Source: Paragorgia papillata
Taxonomy: Eukaryota > Cnidaria > Anthozoa > Scleralcyonacea > Coralliidae
Assembly (NCBI GenBank): GCA_035771165.1
Contig: JAWNZC010000122.1
Coordinates: forward strand, 747,001-811,000
DNA length: 64,000 bases
Direction: 5' to 3'
Shown here: piece after piece, positions 13,034 to 23,049 of the stretch
Position numbering within the stretch: the first letter of the stretch is position 1
Layout: each line of letters begins with the position of its first letter
The notes under the pieces: generated by a model
Seen by the model: the letters and a program-made list of their open reading frames with translations, nothing else
What the model was told of the DNA's origin: nothing
The model's database searches: none
Translations under genes and position numbers: made by a program

Positions 13034-16000
13034 AGTAATATTTATAAACCGCGCAGGAGGGCTTTATCGGATATAAAACACGAGGCGATAGCCGAGTGTT
13101 TTAGAGCCGATAAAGCCCGTACTGCAAGGTTTTCTAAAAAGAATCACTTCATACGTTCATTGGCGTAGTAATTTTGAAAATTAAGCTTATCTCAGCCGTT
13201 AAAAACCAGCGAGAAACTTAGAGCGAGTCTATATCACATACATAGATCCGATACGCTCATGATTTTTCTTTGTGTTTTCCTCATGAATTATTAATGAATT
13301 TTAGAATTATATATATGCATGTATTTATACTAAAACTCATTAATAATTCATGAGAAGATTCAAAAGAAATTAAGGTTTAATCATTGTCTGTATATCATGA
13401 TATAGATTCCTCTTGATTTACATAAACTTTAGCTTGGATTTTCTCGACTTAGACAACGTGTTTTTTTTTTTAAAAGTTACTACGCCAATGAACTTAAACC
13501 AAATCGGATCGTTTTAGAAGTCATTTACAGAATTCGTGTCCGTTCTGCATCGGGATACTCTGGCACTCGGCTTCGCCCCGATACAGAACGGCCACTCATT
13601 CTGTAAATAGTACATATAACATCAAGATAAAACTTCAAAACTTTATTAAATATTGATCAACGTTTGGGGCAAGCCCCTTAATCAATATATATATATATTA
13701 GGTTTACCTCTATTTGTGGTGGGTCGACTACTTTCCTTTTTACTAACTTTTGCTGCAGGCTGAAAATTAAATTAACAAAATAAGAAATACACAACTGGAG
13801 AAAACGACTCAAAATTACTACCGCCGTAACCAGTAGATTGCTCGCCGGATCCAAAATAACGACGCGCGTCAATAATAAGCCAAACGGGATATTGTGTAAG
13901 AGATATCCACAAAAGTTGTGATAACCTCAGTTTATGAGAAAGGACTTGACTGGTAATTCATTACACCATAAACCAGAGTAGCAATATACACCATGCATGC
14001 CTTTTATCCATTACCTGGTTGCTCACAATTTTAAACTGTTTACAAACGGGCGAGGTTAAAAGGGATGGCAAAATTTGATTTGTCGTCAAGCTTCAACGAG
14101 TCTCAAAATTTTAGCAATCTTCAATTCTGGATAACCTAACCATAACAAAAACCCTATCCCTTAGCTTGGAAAAGCCGAAAAAGAACTGGACGCGGTTCCC
14201 TTTGAGTCATCCATTTTAGCCGAAACCCTAGAATACTGGCAAAGCACTCTGTAGTTACCCATGCAACGCCATCTGACCGCATCTCATCGCCACTAAAGTT
14301 CATTTAAAGCTTTTGTAGATTGAAAACAGACAAAAAGAGCTATTTTAAGAAAATTTAAACGAATGTTCAATAAGGTTTAAGACGCTAATTTCTTGCATTT
14401 ATTTCTATTATTGAGCTGTAAAACATTTAAATTTCTTTGTTTTTCTTCAGTGCCGACAACGAAGAAACTTCACGATAAATATAAACTGAAAAACAGACTA
14501 TAAAATTACGAAGAATTTAATTCCAAGTCTTAAATTGTACCTTTTATAGTAATCTTAATGTCGTAACTATATCTCGTGTTGTGTACTAGCCATCTTTTGA
14601 CTCGTGTATTTGTTGTTAAACAATGAAAACTAAATGAACCGGCATCTGTTGTTTGCTTTACGGCTTTTCCGACTCCCCCGGCAAAGAGTACTTAATATTC
14701 CTCCCCTGCATGATAATCTGACCGTGCTGACGTCAAGATTGCTTATACCAGTCAACTTTGGGATTGGGAACAAGTTCTTAGTAAGGCCGCAATGCGTTTG
14801 TTTCAACTTCCACTACGTAAGATGGCGGCGACTGGCACGAAATGTTTGCCTGCTGGCCATAGGGCATTCCCTATTCCCAGTTTATATAGAGATCAGTGAC
14901 CAGTTCCCCTTCCATGCGTTATCTATAATCTCACGTCATCGTGCTAGACTTGCTCCAAGTCCGCCTCTTAGCGCTAGTTTTTGCGGGCGGGTGGAAAGGC
15001 GGGCGAGCGGAAAAGCGGGAGGAAAGAGACGGACTTGTTTCGCTTGCAGGTTTTTGAATCTAATTAAATATTCTGGCGGGAAATCGCTGAAATGTGCATC
15101 GCCCTGTTTTGACGTGTTTCGGGTTGTCGTACATGCAATGGAAAGTGGTTCTACCCCTACTAAAACGTTTTCAAGAGTCTGTTGAACTCCAACTTCCAAA
15201 GATAGCACTTGCATAGCAATTTAACCTGAATATAATTACTTCCCGAATTACGTCACCGGTCGAAAAATTCACCGGTGAGTTTTGGCGCGCTGCAGGTGGG
15301 AAAAGTCCTTTTCAACGAGGAACCGAAAGGTCAAAAATGTTTGAAAAGGACTTTGAGAAAGTTTAGTCATCGTGCTTGCAAATGGTCTATTAGGGTGTTT
15401 TGTTTTGTTGTTTTGTTTAATAGGATACCTAAACTAATCAGAGATCTTCTTACTACAGCTACGTGATGACCATTTTCTCTCTGTTTTCCAAAAGCCCATT
15501 CGACAAAATCATACAAAGCATTGCGGATCTTTACCTCGTTTTCGGAATTTGATATTTGCCTTTTTAGGGTCCTTTGAACAGGCTTTGTTGTAGTGGTTCG
15601 TTTAATCGGCGCCACTGCAGCTGTGGTTGTTTTTGAAATGTTAGATACACGTGAAGTCAAGGCAGATTTCTAAAAACAAATATAAGTAGAGTCAAATCTG
15701 TCATTTGCAACTCATTTTTCAACGAACTTCCAAAGATTTGGGTGAAAAGTAAGTTGCAAATGACTGTAAGCGGTAACACCGAGTGTTTGCTTAATAAATG
15801 TTTCACCGTAGTACTTAATTCAGACTTACTGATTCATTTGGTCTTGATCTGCATGTAGCAAGCGTAGCTCGGCGAGTAACAGTTGCTGGAGGCTTGAGTC
15901 GACTGCTGACTGGTAGCTATACAAGAAACACAAGGCCTGGGTTAATTTATACAGCGTGCAACGAGCTCACCGAACTAATTATTATAATTAATTATTGCGG

Positions 16001-17628
16001 TTTATAGTCAGTTTCAGCTTGCTTTTAAAATTCGTTTGTCAACATTCGTTGGAAGGTTGGAAACTTGGTACGGAAGTTCGCGAAGTCGTTGTGAAGTTTG
16101 TCGTGAAGTTCGAATTTAATAAGCTTTGAATTGAATTCCTTTGGTAAAACCACGGAGAAGAAGATTATTTGTTGTATAGAATATAATAATAGATACTTGG
16201 TTAATCAGAAACAAATTGCCGACTTAAATTTGTATCTACGTCGCAACGTAGTTCGGAACATTGCAACGTAAGTTCGGCATGTTCATTTCAATTATACGTA
16301 TCGGATTTCAAAAGCAAAGCTGGAACGGACTATAATAGCACACTGCATATAGAACGCTGTCCGATTTATACGTACACGCGTAAAAATCTCACAAGTTGTT
16401 ACAGCATTGTTGCCTGAACAATGCAAGTGTAACAACGTTGTTATCGTGTGTGAACAACCTCGATGAATTAACAATATTCTTCATCATTGTTTCATCTTCA
16501 TGAAACAACAGCAGTTGTCCACGCACCAGTCATGTTCACAATAGTTGTAACATTGTTGTTCAGCCTTGTTACTTCATCATGCTATTAGTGCAACATGTTG
16601 TATCATGTGCATGCGAACAACGTTGTTGGCTAGAAAAATGTGCTGTTAGAACAACTTGTTCATGACTGTTGATTTGTCCATGAACAAATTGTTCGAACCA
16701 AAAGTGAACAACTTGTTCACGGGGTGCAGCACAACATTGTTCACGCATGTTAACAACCATGAACAATTTGTGCGTTTTTACGCGTGTATCTGAAAAACTA
16801 TGAGGCCTGCGCTAAACGTCGCACAATAGACGAATTTAATTCAGACGAATTTAATTGTTTGAATTTTATTCGACGAAACTGCGACGTATAACTCCATTAA
16901 ATTCGACACACAAATTAAATTCGTCTGGGCAATTAAATTCGTCTGAGTCAGACGCCGTAGTGCGACGATAATGCGTGTTTGAGTCACACGACGAATTATC
17001 GTCGCGTCGAATTAAATCTTTCTCTTCTGTCTGTGAAAATTCGGTGCCATGTTTTGAAGAAGTCAGTTTCAGGATCCACGAGTCCAAGTAAAAACAATTA
17101 AATTCGACTGAAATTCGACGTTTAACTACCACGCCAAAATTAAATCATGGATTATTGCTGCCTCCCGTCAAAACTTGGGTGGAGTGGGCAAACATGGGTG
17201 GAGTGGGGAGTGAGCGATCTTGGGTGGAGTGGGCAAGGCGGTGTCACATTAGCCACAATTAAGTGCACAGAGTTGCCTGTGGAGTAGGCTAAAGGTTGTT
17301 GTCCCATTTGAGACAGCTAGTAATAAATTATATTCAATCATCGCTTATTTACAATGTCCCAAATCTTCGGAATTCGTTCGGAAGAACGCAAGTTCGTAGT
17401 TCGTTTTGAACTCTGCATTTGATTGGTTGCTTGGTTCCAAGTAGCAGCCAATCAAATGCGTAGTTCAAAACGAATTTGAACTTCCCAACGAACTTGCGAA
17501 GATTTGGGTGAAAAGTGAGTTGCAAATGACTGTAACTAAGAAAAATTATACATTAAATCATTAATATATAAATGGTTTTCATGTGGAATTAAAAGAGTAA
17601 AACTCACATTTGCCTTTGAATTCATCAT
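69..17628 (-). CDS. KIFC1: Kinesin-14 motor protein, KIFC1/HSET/ncd type (3' end outside window)
   Basis: Minus-end-directed microtubule motor of the spindle. Coding exons, in gene order: 17628-17608, 15916-15830, 15669-15535, 13759-13708, 11764-11592, 10407-10159, 9208-8918, 6636-6352, 4680-4507, 1446-1308, 208-69. All junctions are GT-AG and the phases chain to 582 whole codons. The N-terminal tail (about 1-115) is basic and Ser/Thr/Pro-rich; about 115-300 is coiled coil; the kinesin-14 neck [14 protein letters not shown] precedes the C-terminal motor. The P-loop GQTGSGKT is at about 388-395, switch I is NERSSRSH, switch II is DLAGSE. Roughly the last 100 residues, including the end of the motor, lie off the left edge. 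The first coding exon (MMNSKAN) is short and its acceptor is weak, so the start is the least certain part. Introns hold nearly all the repeats of 0.2-15.5 kb. Confidence 0.93.
300..1045. mobile_element. Palindromic MITE, family R1
   Basis: The left arm beginning TATGAAACGAAAATTAAG at about 302 is repeated in reverse complement to about 1041, with arms of roughly 200 bp. The centre contains an unrelated piece (about 550-780) that recurs near 13.4, 31.7 and 57.7 kb, suggesting a nested or composite element. No transposase ORF is visible. It lies in a kinesin intron. Confidence 0.7.
1447..3009. other. Kinesin intron, no gene seen
   Basis: I see no exon here. The stretch 1055-1205 just before it (inside the previous intron) matches family R3, whose complete palindrome is at 50144-50437. 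Around 2280-2400 there is a partial copy of the GCGATCGC-rich element found at 3010-3190. The remainder is unassigned AT-rich sequence. Confidence 0.5.
3010..3190. mobile_element. Short MITE with GATCGC-rich arms
   Basis: The ends read CTACGTTTCCATAT and ATATGGAAACCGGGC, an imperfect inverted repeat, and enclose repeated GCGATCGC/CGATCGTTG words. A partial relative is at about 2280-2400. Confidence 0.5.
3188..3463. mobile_element. Foldback MITE with about 75-bp arms
   Basis: The left arm (about 3188-3263, containing TAGGATATTTGGAACCTTCT) is found as its reverse complement at about 3385-3460. The short centre has no coding potential. It could form a long hairpin in the kinesin pre-mRNA. Confidence 0.7.
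3490..4064. mobile_element. MITE with CGTTTACATGGAC ends
   Basis: Inverted ends CGTTTACATGGAC (about 3497) and GTCCATGTAAACG (about 4047) border GGGTAGGGTCACCCT-type inverted words. Similar words occur in the cluster at 58005-58388. The right end abuts the next MITE at 4068. Confidence 0.6.
4068..4457. mobile_element. Tourist/Harbinger-like MITE, TAA target duplication
   Basis: Ends AGGCCTGGCCAAACGCTTTC and its near reverse complement, flanked on both sides by TAA (4065-4067 and 4458-4460). The interior is made of repeated GTTCAACAT/ATGTTGAAC words. A sister copy is at 32573-32980 with a TTA duplication. A 3-bp TWA duplication and GGCC-type ends fit PIF/Harbinger elements. Confidence 0.75.
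4745..5064. mobile_element. Single arm of the TTAA-flanked MITE
   Basis: It matches the right arm of the complete element at 24215-24703, ending GTATGGAGCCACC followed by TTAA at 5065-5068. The left arm is missing, so this is a truncated copy beside the LINE fragment. Confidence 0.7.
5090..6152 (-). mobile_element. 5'-truncated LINE fragment with reverse transcriptase remnants
   Basis: Two minus-strand pieces in different frames (6152-5754 and 5743-5288) are consecutive parts of a non-LTR retrotransposon reverse transcriptase: the first holds the FADD catalytic motif, the second the typical RT C-terminal stretch [14 protein letters not shown] and KVWNTLP. The frame break near 5745-5755 and the missing 5' half mean it is dead. 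It sits in a kinesin intron in the gene's own orientation. Its 3' UTR runs to about 5090. Confidence 0.85.
6664..7430. repeat. Low-complexity TTG-rich tract with higher-order repeats
   Basis: Imperfect (TTG)n broken by recurring words such as TTTGTTGTCGAGGTTGTTGA and GTTTGTTGGCGTAGTTGTTG, which themselves recur in tandem. It begins about 28 bp upstream of a kinesin motor exon in gene orientation, so on the minus strand it is a CAA-rich tract near that exon's acceptor. The long Leu/Cys reading frames here are artefacts. Confidence 0.9.
7806..8237. mobile_element. TA-flanked MITE with CACGCGTAAAAA ends (copy 1)
   Basis: Ends CACGCGTAAAAA and TTTTTACGCGT, flanked by TA at 7804-7805 and 8238-8239. 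The interior consists of AACAACTTGTTC-type words. The sister copy at 16375-16786 has matching ends. Confidence 0.75.
8276..8854. mobile_element. TTAA-flanked MITE with GGTAATTCCTCA ends
   Basis: Inverted ends GGTAATTCCTCA and TGAGGAATTACC are flanked by TTAA (8272-8275 and 8855-8858), the duplication of piggyBac or Kolobok-type elements. No transposase is visible. It ends about 60 bp from the donor of the kinesin neck exon (8918). Confidence 0.75.
9477..10145. repeat. 35-bp minisatellite, about 19 units
   Basis: Tandem units built on CTTCCCGCCAAAACC and CCCGTACTTAGAGCTC. Units vary by substitutions and small indels. The array fills most of the intron between kinesin exons 10407-10159 and 9208-8918 and stops about 13 bp from the exon donor at 10159. 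Confidence 0.9.
10500..11090. mobile_element. Interspersed repeat, family R4
   Basis: A closely related copy lies in opposite orientation at 27580-28170. Shared words include TTTTTAACGTCGAGCGGCAG and GAGCTCCAGCAGGATTCATG. No ORF of note. Some inner sequence shows the TCGGCAGT...CTATAT style of the 59765-59935 element. Confidence 0.65.
11284..11545. repeat. (AAAT)n-type microsatellite
   Basis: Imperfect AAATAAATACATAAAT array. The minus-strand reading frame of Tyr/Leu/Phe through it is an artefact fused to a real kinesin exon (11764-11592). Confidence 0.9.
11905..12715. repeat. 71-bp satellite array enclosed by MITE arms
   Basis: About 9-10 units of roughly 71 bp (CGTAGAAGTCTAACGTTTCG ... 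AGAGAATGGATATACTGATG) run from about 11944 to 12630. The outer edges, ATAGTAAGGTT...ATACTGTCGAAAC on the left and GTTTCGGCAGTATATC...TTTACTATATTTCG on the right, are the inverted ends of the short MITE seen whole at 59765-59935. The satellite therefore looks like an internal expansion of one MITE arm. Confidence 0.85.
13040..13620. repeat. Composite inverted repeat (family R2)
   Basis: It contains palindromes such as GGGCTTTATCGGATATAAAAC with GAGCCGATAAAGCCC, and the word TTACTACGCCAATGAACTTA that recurs near 680, 31.7 and 58.4 kb. (AT)n lies just before it. Confidence 0.55.
14600..15330. promoter_or_regulatory. GC-richer island with YY1- and E2F-like sites inside a kinesin intron
   Basis: This intron stretch is richer in G, C and CpG than its surroundings and has no repeat structure that I recognise. 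It contains a YY1-type core AAGATGGCGGC (about 14819, plus strand), a TTTTGGCGCGC E2F-like word (about 15281) and a CRE-like TTACGTCACC (about 15248). It could be an intronic promoter or enhancer, for example for a cell-cycle-regulated or antisense transcript. The 183-codon plus frame here is unrecognised. Confidence 0.3.
16375..16786. mobile_element. TA-flanked MITE with CACGCGTAAAAA ends (copy 2)
   Basis: Ends CACGCGTAAAAA and TTTTTACGCGTG with TA on both sides (16373-16374 and 16787-16788). The same AACAACTTGTTC-type interior as 7806-8237. Confidence 0.8.
16815..17150. repeat. Repeat rich in GACGAATTTAATT words
   Basis: Many direct and inverted AATTAAATTCGTC/GACGAATTTAATT words. The same word appears in short form near 60240-60300. 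Boundaries are unclear; probably another MITE. Confidence 0.4.
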
Positions 17629-18139
17629 TTGGCCTGTTTCTCCTCAGTGACTTGATATTAAATTTATATGTCCAAACTCCCAAGTGATAATCTAAAAACT
17701 TATAAGATATATAACTTATAACTAAGCCTTGAAATTGTAAACTAAAAAATACAATATTAATTATGCCAAAAAAAATATATGGTAAATAATATGTTATGGA
17801 ATATGGACCAGTGAATAATAAAATCGTTCAGACCGAGACTACTTATCAAGTTATGAAGCAAGAACAAAGGTTTGCTAGCTGAACTAGTGATTTGGCATCT
17901 TTCTTTTCTTGATTTCTTTGACACTTGGTATATAATAAAATACTTTTGACTGGAACTTTTACTAAACAGTATGTTTTGTGGTCCCTCAACCACCAATGTT
18001 TCCCTCAGCTCCACCTCGAGAAACATTGGTGGTCTTGAGTCCACAAAACATACTCACTGTTTCCCTCAGTCCCAGTCAATAAGTGTTAAATACATATGTC
18101 AATTCAGTGGGATAAAGATGAAGGACAATTAACAGTAAC

Positions 18140-18678
18140 AGGTACTAATATATATATATATATATATATTTATAAAATAGGTTGCATCTTACGCACGCTG
18201 TGATTGGTCAATTACCATGTTTATATCAGGCTATGCAAACACAGTTCTGACGTCATGGCACATTTCTTAGTCTTATTTCATAAAAGAAATAGAAAATGGA
18301 TGCCCTGTATTTATATAACCTGATGCAAACACTTGAGTGAGTTTGGGAACTTTCAAATTCTCCCAACTCACTCTTGTGTTTGCATCAGACTACAGTATAT
18401 AAACACAGGCAGCCATTTTCTATTTCTTATATATATATATATTTAAGAAATAGAAAATGGCCACCCGTGTTTATATACTGTATATAAACATAAATATACA
18501 GAATGCACCCTGGGTCCTGGGATTTCGAGTCATGATTTGAGTCAGAATTCATCTCATAATTCATATATATATATATATATATATATAAGCTGAGTATAAA
18601 AGCTTGAGAACAAATTTTACTCATATATATATATATATATTCACATATATATATATATATATATATTATGAATTATGA

Positions 18679-18713
<35 letters not shown>

Positions 18714-18780
18714 GAATTATGAGTTGAATTCTGACTCAAATCATGACTTGAAATCTGCCTCAAACAATAACTTGAATTCA
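18140..18780. repeat. AT microsatellites and palindromic words
   Basis: Several (AT)n runs (about 18148-18170, 18429-18442, 18563-18588, 18624-18710) mixed with inverted copies of TTTATATACTG and ATTCATATATA. A further palindrome with CATTGGTGG arms lies at about 17945-18065. No exon is seen between 17629 and 19024. Confidence 0.7.
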
Positions 18781-19024
18781 CATTCAAATATTTCTCACTG
18801 AAATCACGACTTGAAATCTGACCAGATGATCACAGAGCTAGTATACAACCTTCGTGATTTCAGCCAATATCATAACGTAATTGAACTAACAATATAAACA
18901 ACCTTATTTCAACAATATTTAGGTGTCCAAAGAGTATAAAGGCATCGTGTATAGGCATGGACGAAATAGACGTTAAAAATTATGTTACAAGTGTTCACTA
19001 TCAGACTATCAAACGTAAGCTTAC

Positions 19025-19140
19025 CTTTTAAATTGTTCGTCGGGTTTGCTTATCTTGTAGTTTTATCTTCGCAACGTTCAAAGAATATATTGAAGATCCC
19101 GATTTCGCAACGAAGGCAAGTTTCTATCACAACTCACAAG
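19025..19140 (-). other. Candidate 5' UTR exon of the kinesin gene
   Basis: A consensus donor AAG|GTAAGC is at 19025/19024 on the minus strand, preceded by moderately complex, non-repetitive sequence. It lies upstream of the first coding exon at 17628. The start is a guess; there is no direct evidence of transcription. Confidence 0.3.
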
Positions 19141-19613
19141 AGTATAAAATAATCGAGTAATCTCAGAACACAAACACAACAGAACTCCCAAAAAGCCGTT
19201 GTGAATTTCAAAATTTACCGCTCTTGCTCGACGGATAATCGGGGGCGGTTCGTGCGGCCGAGCGACCTACGATTAGCGACCGACTCTACAGGTGGCCCAA
19301 AACACTTACAAATGTTGTTAAAATTTATTTTACCCTTTTTTTTTCCAATCGAATCAAAGTTCATTATACACTCATAAAAATGACGGGTTTTTTTAAAAAG
19401 CAATATCACTACTGGGGATCTTATATAATAAAAAAAAGCCTGACAAAGTTGGCAAAATAAATATTATGTAAGCTAAAAATAGTGGTTTTTAAAATGCTTG
19501 CATTAGTACTTGGTTTAAGTTAAATATGGTGGTTTGAAAAATTATCACGACAAATACACTTCAATTGATCAAAATAAACAAAAGAATTTAAGCTTAAAAA
19601 CCTTCAAAAAGCA

Positions 19614-19619
19614 TTTATT
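19614..19619 (-). terminator. Poly(A) signal AATAAA for the PHF10 gene
   Basis: AATAAA on the minus strand about 140 bp after the PHF10 stop codon at 19761, the first such hexamer downstream. Confidence 0.6.
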
Positions 19620-19760
19620 GCAGTTACATTAAATTCTGCTCAACAAATTTTTAAAAACAAGACACATGCACCTCTAATTGTAGTCTCAATGTACTACATA
19701 CATGTAGCTGTCATTACGATAAAACAATCAAGTGTTCCTGTATCAAGTGTTCCTGTACTT

Positions 19761-21287
19761 CTAGTTGTGAAAGGCCTTTATTCGCTCTTCCTTTTCACCA
19801 CGACAGAGAGCACACTTGTATTTTGATTTTGACTTTGACAACTCTTTGTACAGCTTTCCATCAATGCCATCACAATCCGTGTGTGTCCATCGGTCACACA
19901 TGTCACAGCAAACCATGGGCAGATCTGTCTCATCATTGCGATACACTTTGAGACATATTGGACAGAAGTTTCCATTCCTGAAAAGCCTTGAACAGGAGAT
20001 ACATAAGGTCTGCAAGAACTGCGGATCCTCACCATCTTTTGGAATGGTAAACTCGTGCTTCCATTTTGCTACACTCCCCTCAGGCCCAGGCACTCTCTTA
20101 AAACAGGAGGCACACATGCCACACTTGTCGCAGATCCATCGACCAACTGGGATTTGCTCCAGACCCACACAGAAGCTATGGTAACCACGGTCACACTCAT
20201 CACAGAACAGCATCTTGTCTTCATCATGAGGATCATTGCAAAGGGTGCATCGCTTACACTCCATACACTGCCACGAATAAGTATTAATTACTTTGACTAA
20301 CTGAGCACTCATATCAAGACATGTTGGATGCCCACTATTCTCACACTCCGAACAGTGGATTAGACTCTCAGGCATACCCTTCTTGTTCTTCTCAGGACCA
20401 CAGAGACAGATCCCACAGATAGGGTCCTTCTTCCCAGATTTTGGTATTTTGGTGTATGTTTTCTTAGCTGGAGGTTCATCGAAAACTTCTTCACGTTTTC
20501 CCATGCTAACTATGGGACCCGACGGCTCAAAAATTTTTTCCACGGTTTGAAATGCTGCTGGGACGATGATCTTCTCCAGCTCAGCTGGTGGTGGGAATGT
20601 CAGTAAGGTACCCAGTGGAAATTGACTCAGTTCGCTTGAAGTGTAGTGATGGTAGTAATCCTGATATTGGCCCGGTAGTAAGGCAACCGGGTACTTACTT
20701 GGCAGTGTCTGATGTTTTTTCATCTTGTGGTTTCTCTGTGCAGGGATATGAATGAGCTGTGTTTGCATGTCATAATATGATGCCCTTTCTTCTTTGCGCT
20801 GTTGAAGCAAAATAGAGTTGTATTCTGATGCATCCTTAACTGCTTTCTTCAAGGCGTTCGTTTGCCTCACCGATACCATCTTGCTGTTCTTTTGAGCCCT
20901 TTTGATAGCCTGTTCTCTTTCTTTCTTGTGCAAGGCTGACACGTATCGCTGGTACGCCAGAGGAAAATGATCAATCATGACTTGTCTCACATCGTCCGTG
21001 TTTAATCCAATTATTTTTCCCTTCTCGTCAATGGATTCATCTTCTGTGATAACTCCTTGCTCGTAGAGGAATTTCTTCTCGTCCTTCGACGCGTCGTGGC
21101 ACTGGATCTCGGGGAAATTCTCCAGCAAGCGTTTCTCTTTCAAATATTCACTAACTTGTCTTTCGACAAGGTAATATTCGCCGGCGTTGTCTTGGGGCCA
21201 CTGGTACTCAAACGGCGTATTGTCAGCAATATCTGGTGCTTCGTCATTCGTACTTTCATTCACAGTAGTCTTTTCCAAGGTAGACAT
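19761..21287 (-). CDS. PHF10: PHF10 (BAF45a) chromatin-remodelling subunit with a third PHD finger, single exon
   Basis: 508 codons from the ATG at 21287. Subunit of PBAF (SWI/SNF) that reads histone H3 tails. A SAY-type region (about 25-235; EYYLVERQVSEYLKEKRLLE, DHFPLAYQRYV) precedes a DPF-type tandem PHD: PHD1 ligands C291 C294 C312 C315 H320 C323 C341 C344; PHD2 C347 C350 C362 C365 H370 C373 C386 C389. Human PHF10 (498 aa) ends near this point; here about 115 residues continue, with a complete C4HC3 finger (C442 C445 C461 C464 H469 C472 C492 C495). The whole gene is one uninterrupted ORF, although animal PHF10 genes normally have introns, so it may be a functional retrocopy or lineage intron loss. 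The GTG four codons earlier is not used as a start. Nuclear. Confidence 0.93.
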   Translation of the reverse strand: MSTLEKTTVNESTNDEAPDIADNTPFEYQWPQDNAGEYYLVERQVSEYLKEKRLLENFPEIQCHDASKDEKKFLYEQGVITEDESIDEKGKIIGLNTDDVRQVMIDHFPLAYQRYVSALHKKEREQAIKRAQKNSKMVSVRQTNALKKAVKDASEYNSILLQQRKEERASYYDMQTQLIHIPAQRNHKMKKHQTLPSKYPVALLPGQYQDYYHHYTSSELSQFPLGTLLTFPPPAELEKIIVPAAFQTVEKIFEPSGPIVSMGKREEVFDEPPAKKTYTKIPKSGKKDPICGICLCGPEKNKKGMPESLIHCSECENSGHPTCLDMSAQLVKVINTYSWQCMECKRCTLCNDPHDEDKMLFCDECDRGYHSFCVGLEQIPVGRWICDKCGMCASCFKRVPGPEGSVAKWKHEFTIPKDGEDPQFLQTLCISCSRLFRNGNFCPICLKVYRNDETDLPMVCCDMCDRWTHTDCDGIDGKLYKELSKSKSKYKCALCRGEKEERIKAFHN

Positions 21288-22013
21288 TATTGAATTCACA
21301 CAATAAACGAGAAACTATCGTACTTTATTGTTGTTCATTGGCACACATCAAGCCACCATGCTTTTCAATTCTTTTGGATATTCAACGGCGCGTGCTGATT
21401 GGTGGATTTGTTAAAAATGATGATCCCAGCAACCCCAAAGTATACTAGATATTCCTCGGGATCCCAATCTATCCACATTTTATAAAATTTAATAAATATA
21501 ATTTTATAAAATTACATAAATATAAATGTATAAATTTACAAGTTCCATAAATACAATTAATTTATTGTATTTATTATTTATTTCATCAAACATTTTGTAT
21601 TGTTTTACCATCTGGTTCCAATGGGGCCACTATTAATTACACGAGTAAAACAGTAAAAAGTACTAAATACTATCCATATTGATAAAAGCTTAATTAAAGT
21701 GCTTATAAACCCAAATATGATATTACTGCATATGGATTCTATTTAATGTGTATAGTTAATTGTGTACAATATTATTTGATTTGAACTTTTATTTGTTATT
21801 ATATTGAGGTTTGTATTTCCAAAATGGTAATGAGACATTACAATGTTGTTACACGAGAAATATTACCCAATTCATATGTTAGTGGAATATATACTTGAAT
21901 AGTATATTCTGTATTTTATCAACTCAGCTGATCTTTGTTCTATCTTTTTGTTCGCCTTTATGCATTTTTGTGCACGGGCACTGAACCCATTGTATTTTAA
22001 TATAATGAACGAA
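21288..22013. other. PHF10 5' flank, no gene seen
   Basis: AT-rich sequence upstream of the PHF10 ATG. No TATA-type core promoter can be assigned and no repeat family is recognised. Confidence 0.5.
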
Positions 22014-22456
22014 CAGGGGCGCAACTAGAAAATTTCGAGGGCAGGGGTTGAACGTAAAAAAAGGCAAAGTCGTTCAGTATTCTATACAATTTGCGACTAG
22101 AAGCTAGTGGCGTGAAGCAGAGATTCTAGGGGGGTCCGGGGGCATGCTCCCCCGGAAAATGTTTTGAATTTTGGGTCTCTGGCGGCATTTCCTGCATTTT
22201 GAGGACGCTTTTCTCGTATTTTCGGTTGCGGAAATTTTTGTTTTGGTCTCGCATTATTCAAAATTTATCATAATTATATTCAGCCTAGCTGACGCCAAGG
22301 CCCACTGCTAGAAGCCTCTGAGTCTCGCAAGATTTGCGGAGAATTGTATTGCGTACTACAACAGACGATTAATTATCTGTTTAATTATCTGTTTAACCTA
22401 GTATTAGAGGTCTCACAAAAAGGGCAGGGGTTGCAACCCCCCCAGTTGCGCGCCTG
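22014..22456. mobile_element. Non-autonomous hAT-like element
   Basis: Ends CAGGGGCGCAACT and AGTTGCGCGCCTG are inverted. Direct repeats AACGAA (22008-22013 and 22457-22462), or TGAACGAA if the last two end bases are counted in the duplication, flank it. The inner text GGGGGTCCGGGGGCATGCTC recurs near 41.03 kb. Confidence 0.7.
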
Positions 22457-22520
22457 AACGAATTATCCAATAACGACGTTTCAGTGCAATTACTCAAAGA
22501 CAATCGTGCTATTTGTATAG

Positions 22521-22682
22521 GTAATAGCATGGTTTCGAGTGCAATTTGGAAAAAACATGCACGAGTGAGTTTTTCAAATACTGTCAAAATAGCACGAGTC
22601 CGAAGGACGAGTGCTATTTGAAGTATTTGAAAAACTCACGAGTGCATGTTTTTCCAAATTGCACGAGAAACCATGCTATTAC
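22521..22682. mobile_element. Short perfect-style foldback MITE
   Basis: Arms GTAATAGCATGGTTTC...GTGCAATTTGG and the reverse complement, with a small centre GACGAGTGCTATTTG. It forms a near-complete hairpin. Confidence 0.75.
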
Positions 22683-23049
22683 TTGCTAAACAACTGTACT
22701 AACATTTTAACGTACGCATGTTTCACGGCGTCCACTCCTGGCATATTTATTTGTTAAAAAACGTTCGCTTCCTTTACTACTTGAAAAAGTTTACTCGAGG
22801 CATAAAGAAGCTTCTGGTCTTCTTGTAGGTACTTCACTTGGCAATATTAAAGCATAACTAGCTTCAAATTTGAACAAATTATCCCCAAAACCGCCGAATC
22901 TTGGCCGCCATCTTTGTTTGTTTTGAGTCGAGAAAAATCCGCTGTACAATCAATTTGATTGGTTCTAAAGTAATAACAGATTTTTGTACTGTGATTACAG
23001 ATTTTTGCACTGTTGTTTGGGATTAACTGCACTGGAATCAGCCAATCAC

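Noticed and set aside
14634..15185. 183-codon plus-strand frame in a kinesin intron
   Set aside because: No recognisable domain, opposite strand to the host gene; only the regulatory-looking sites were kept as a weak finding.
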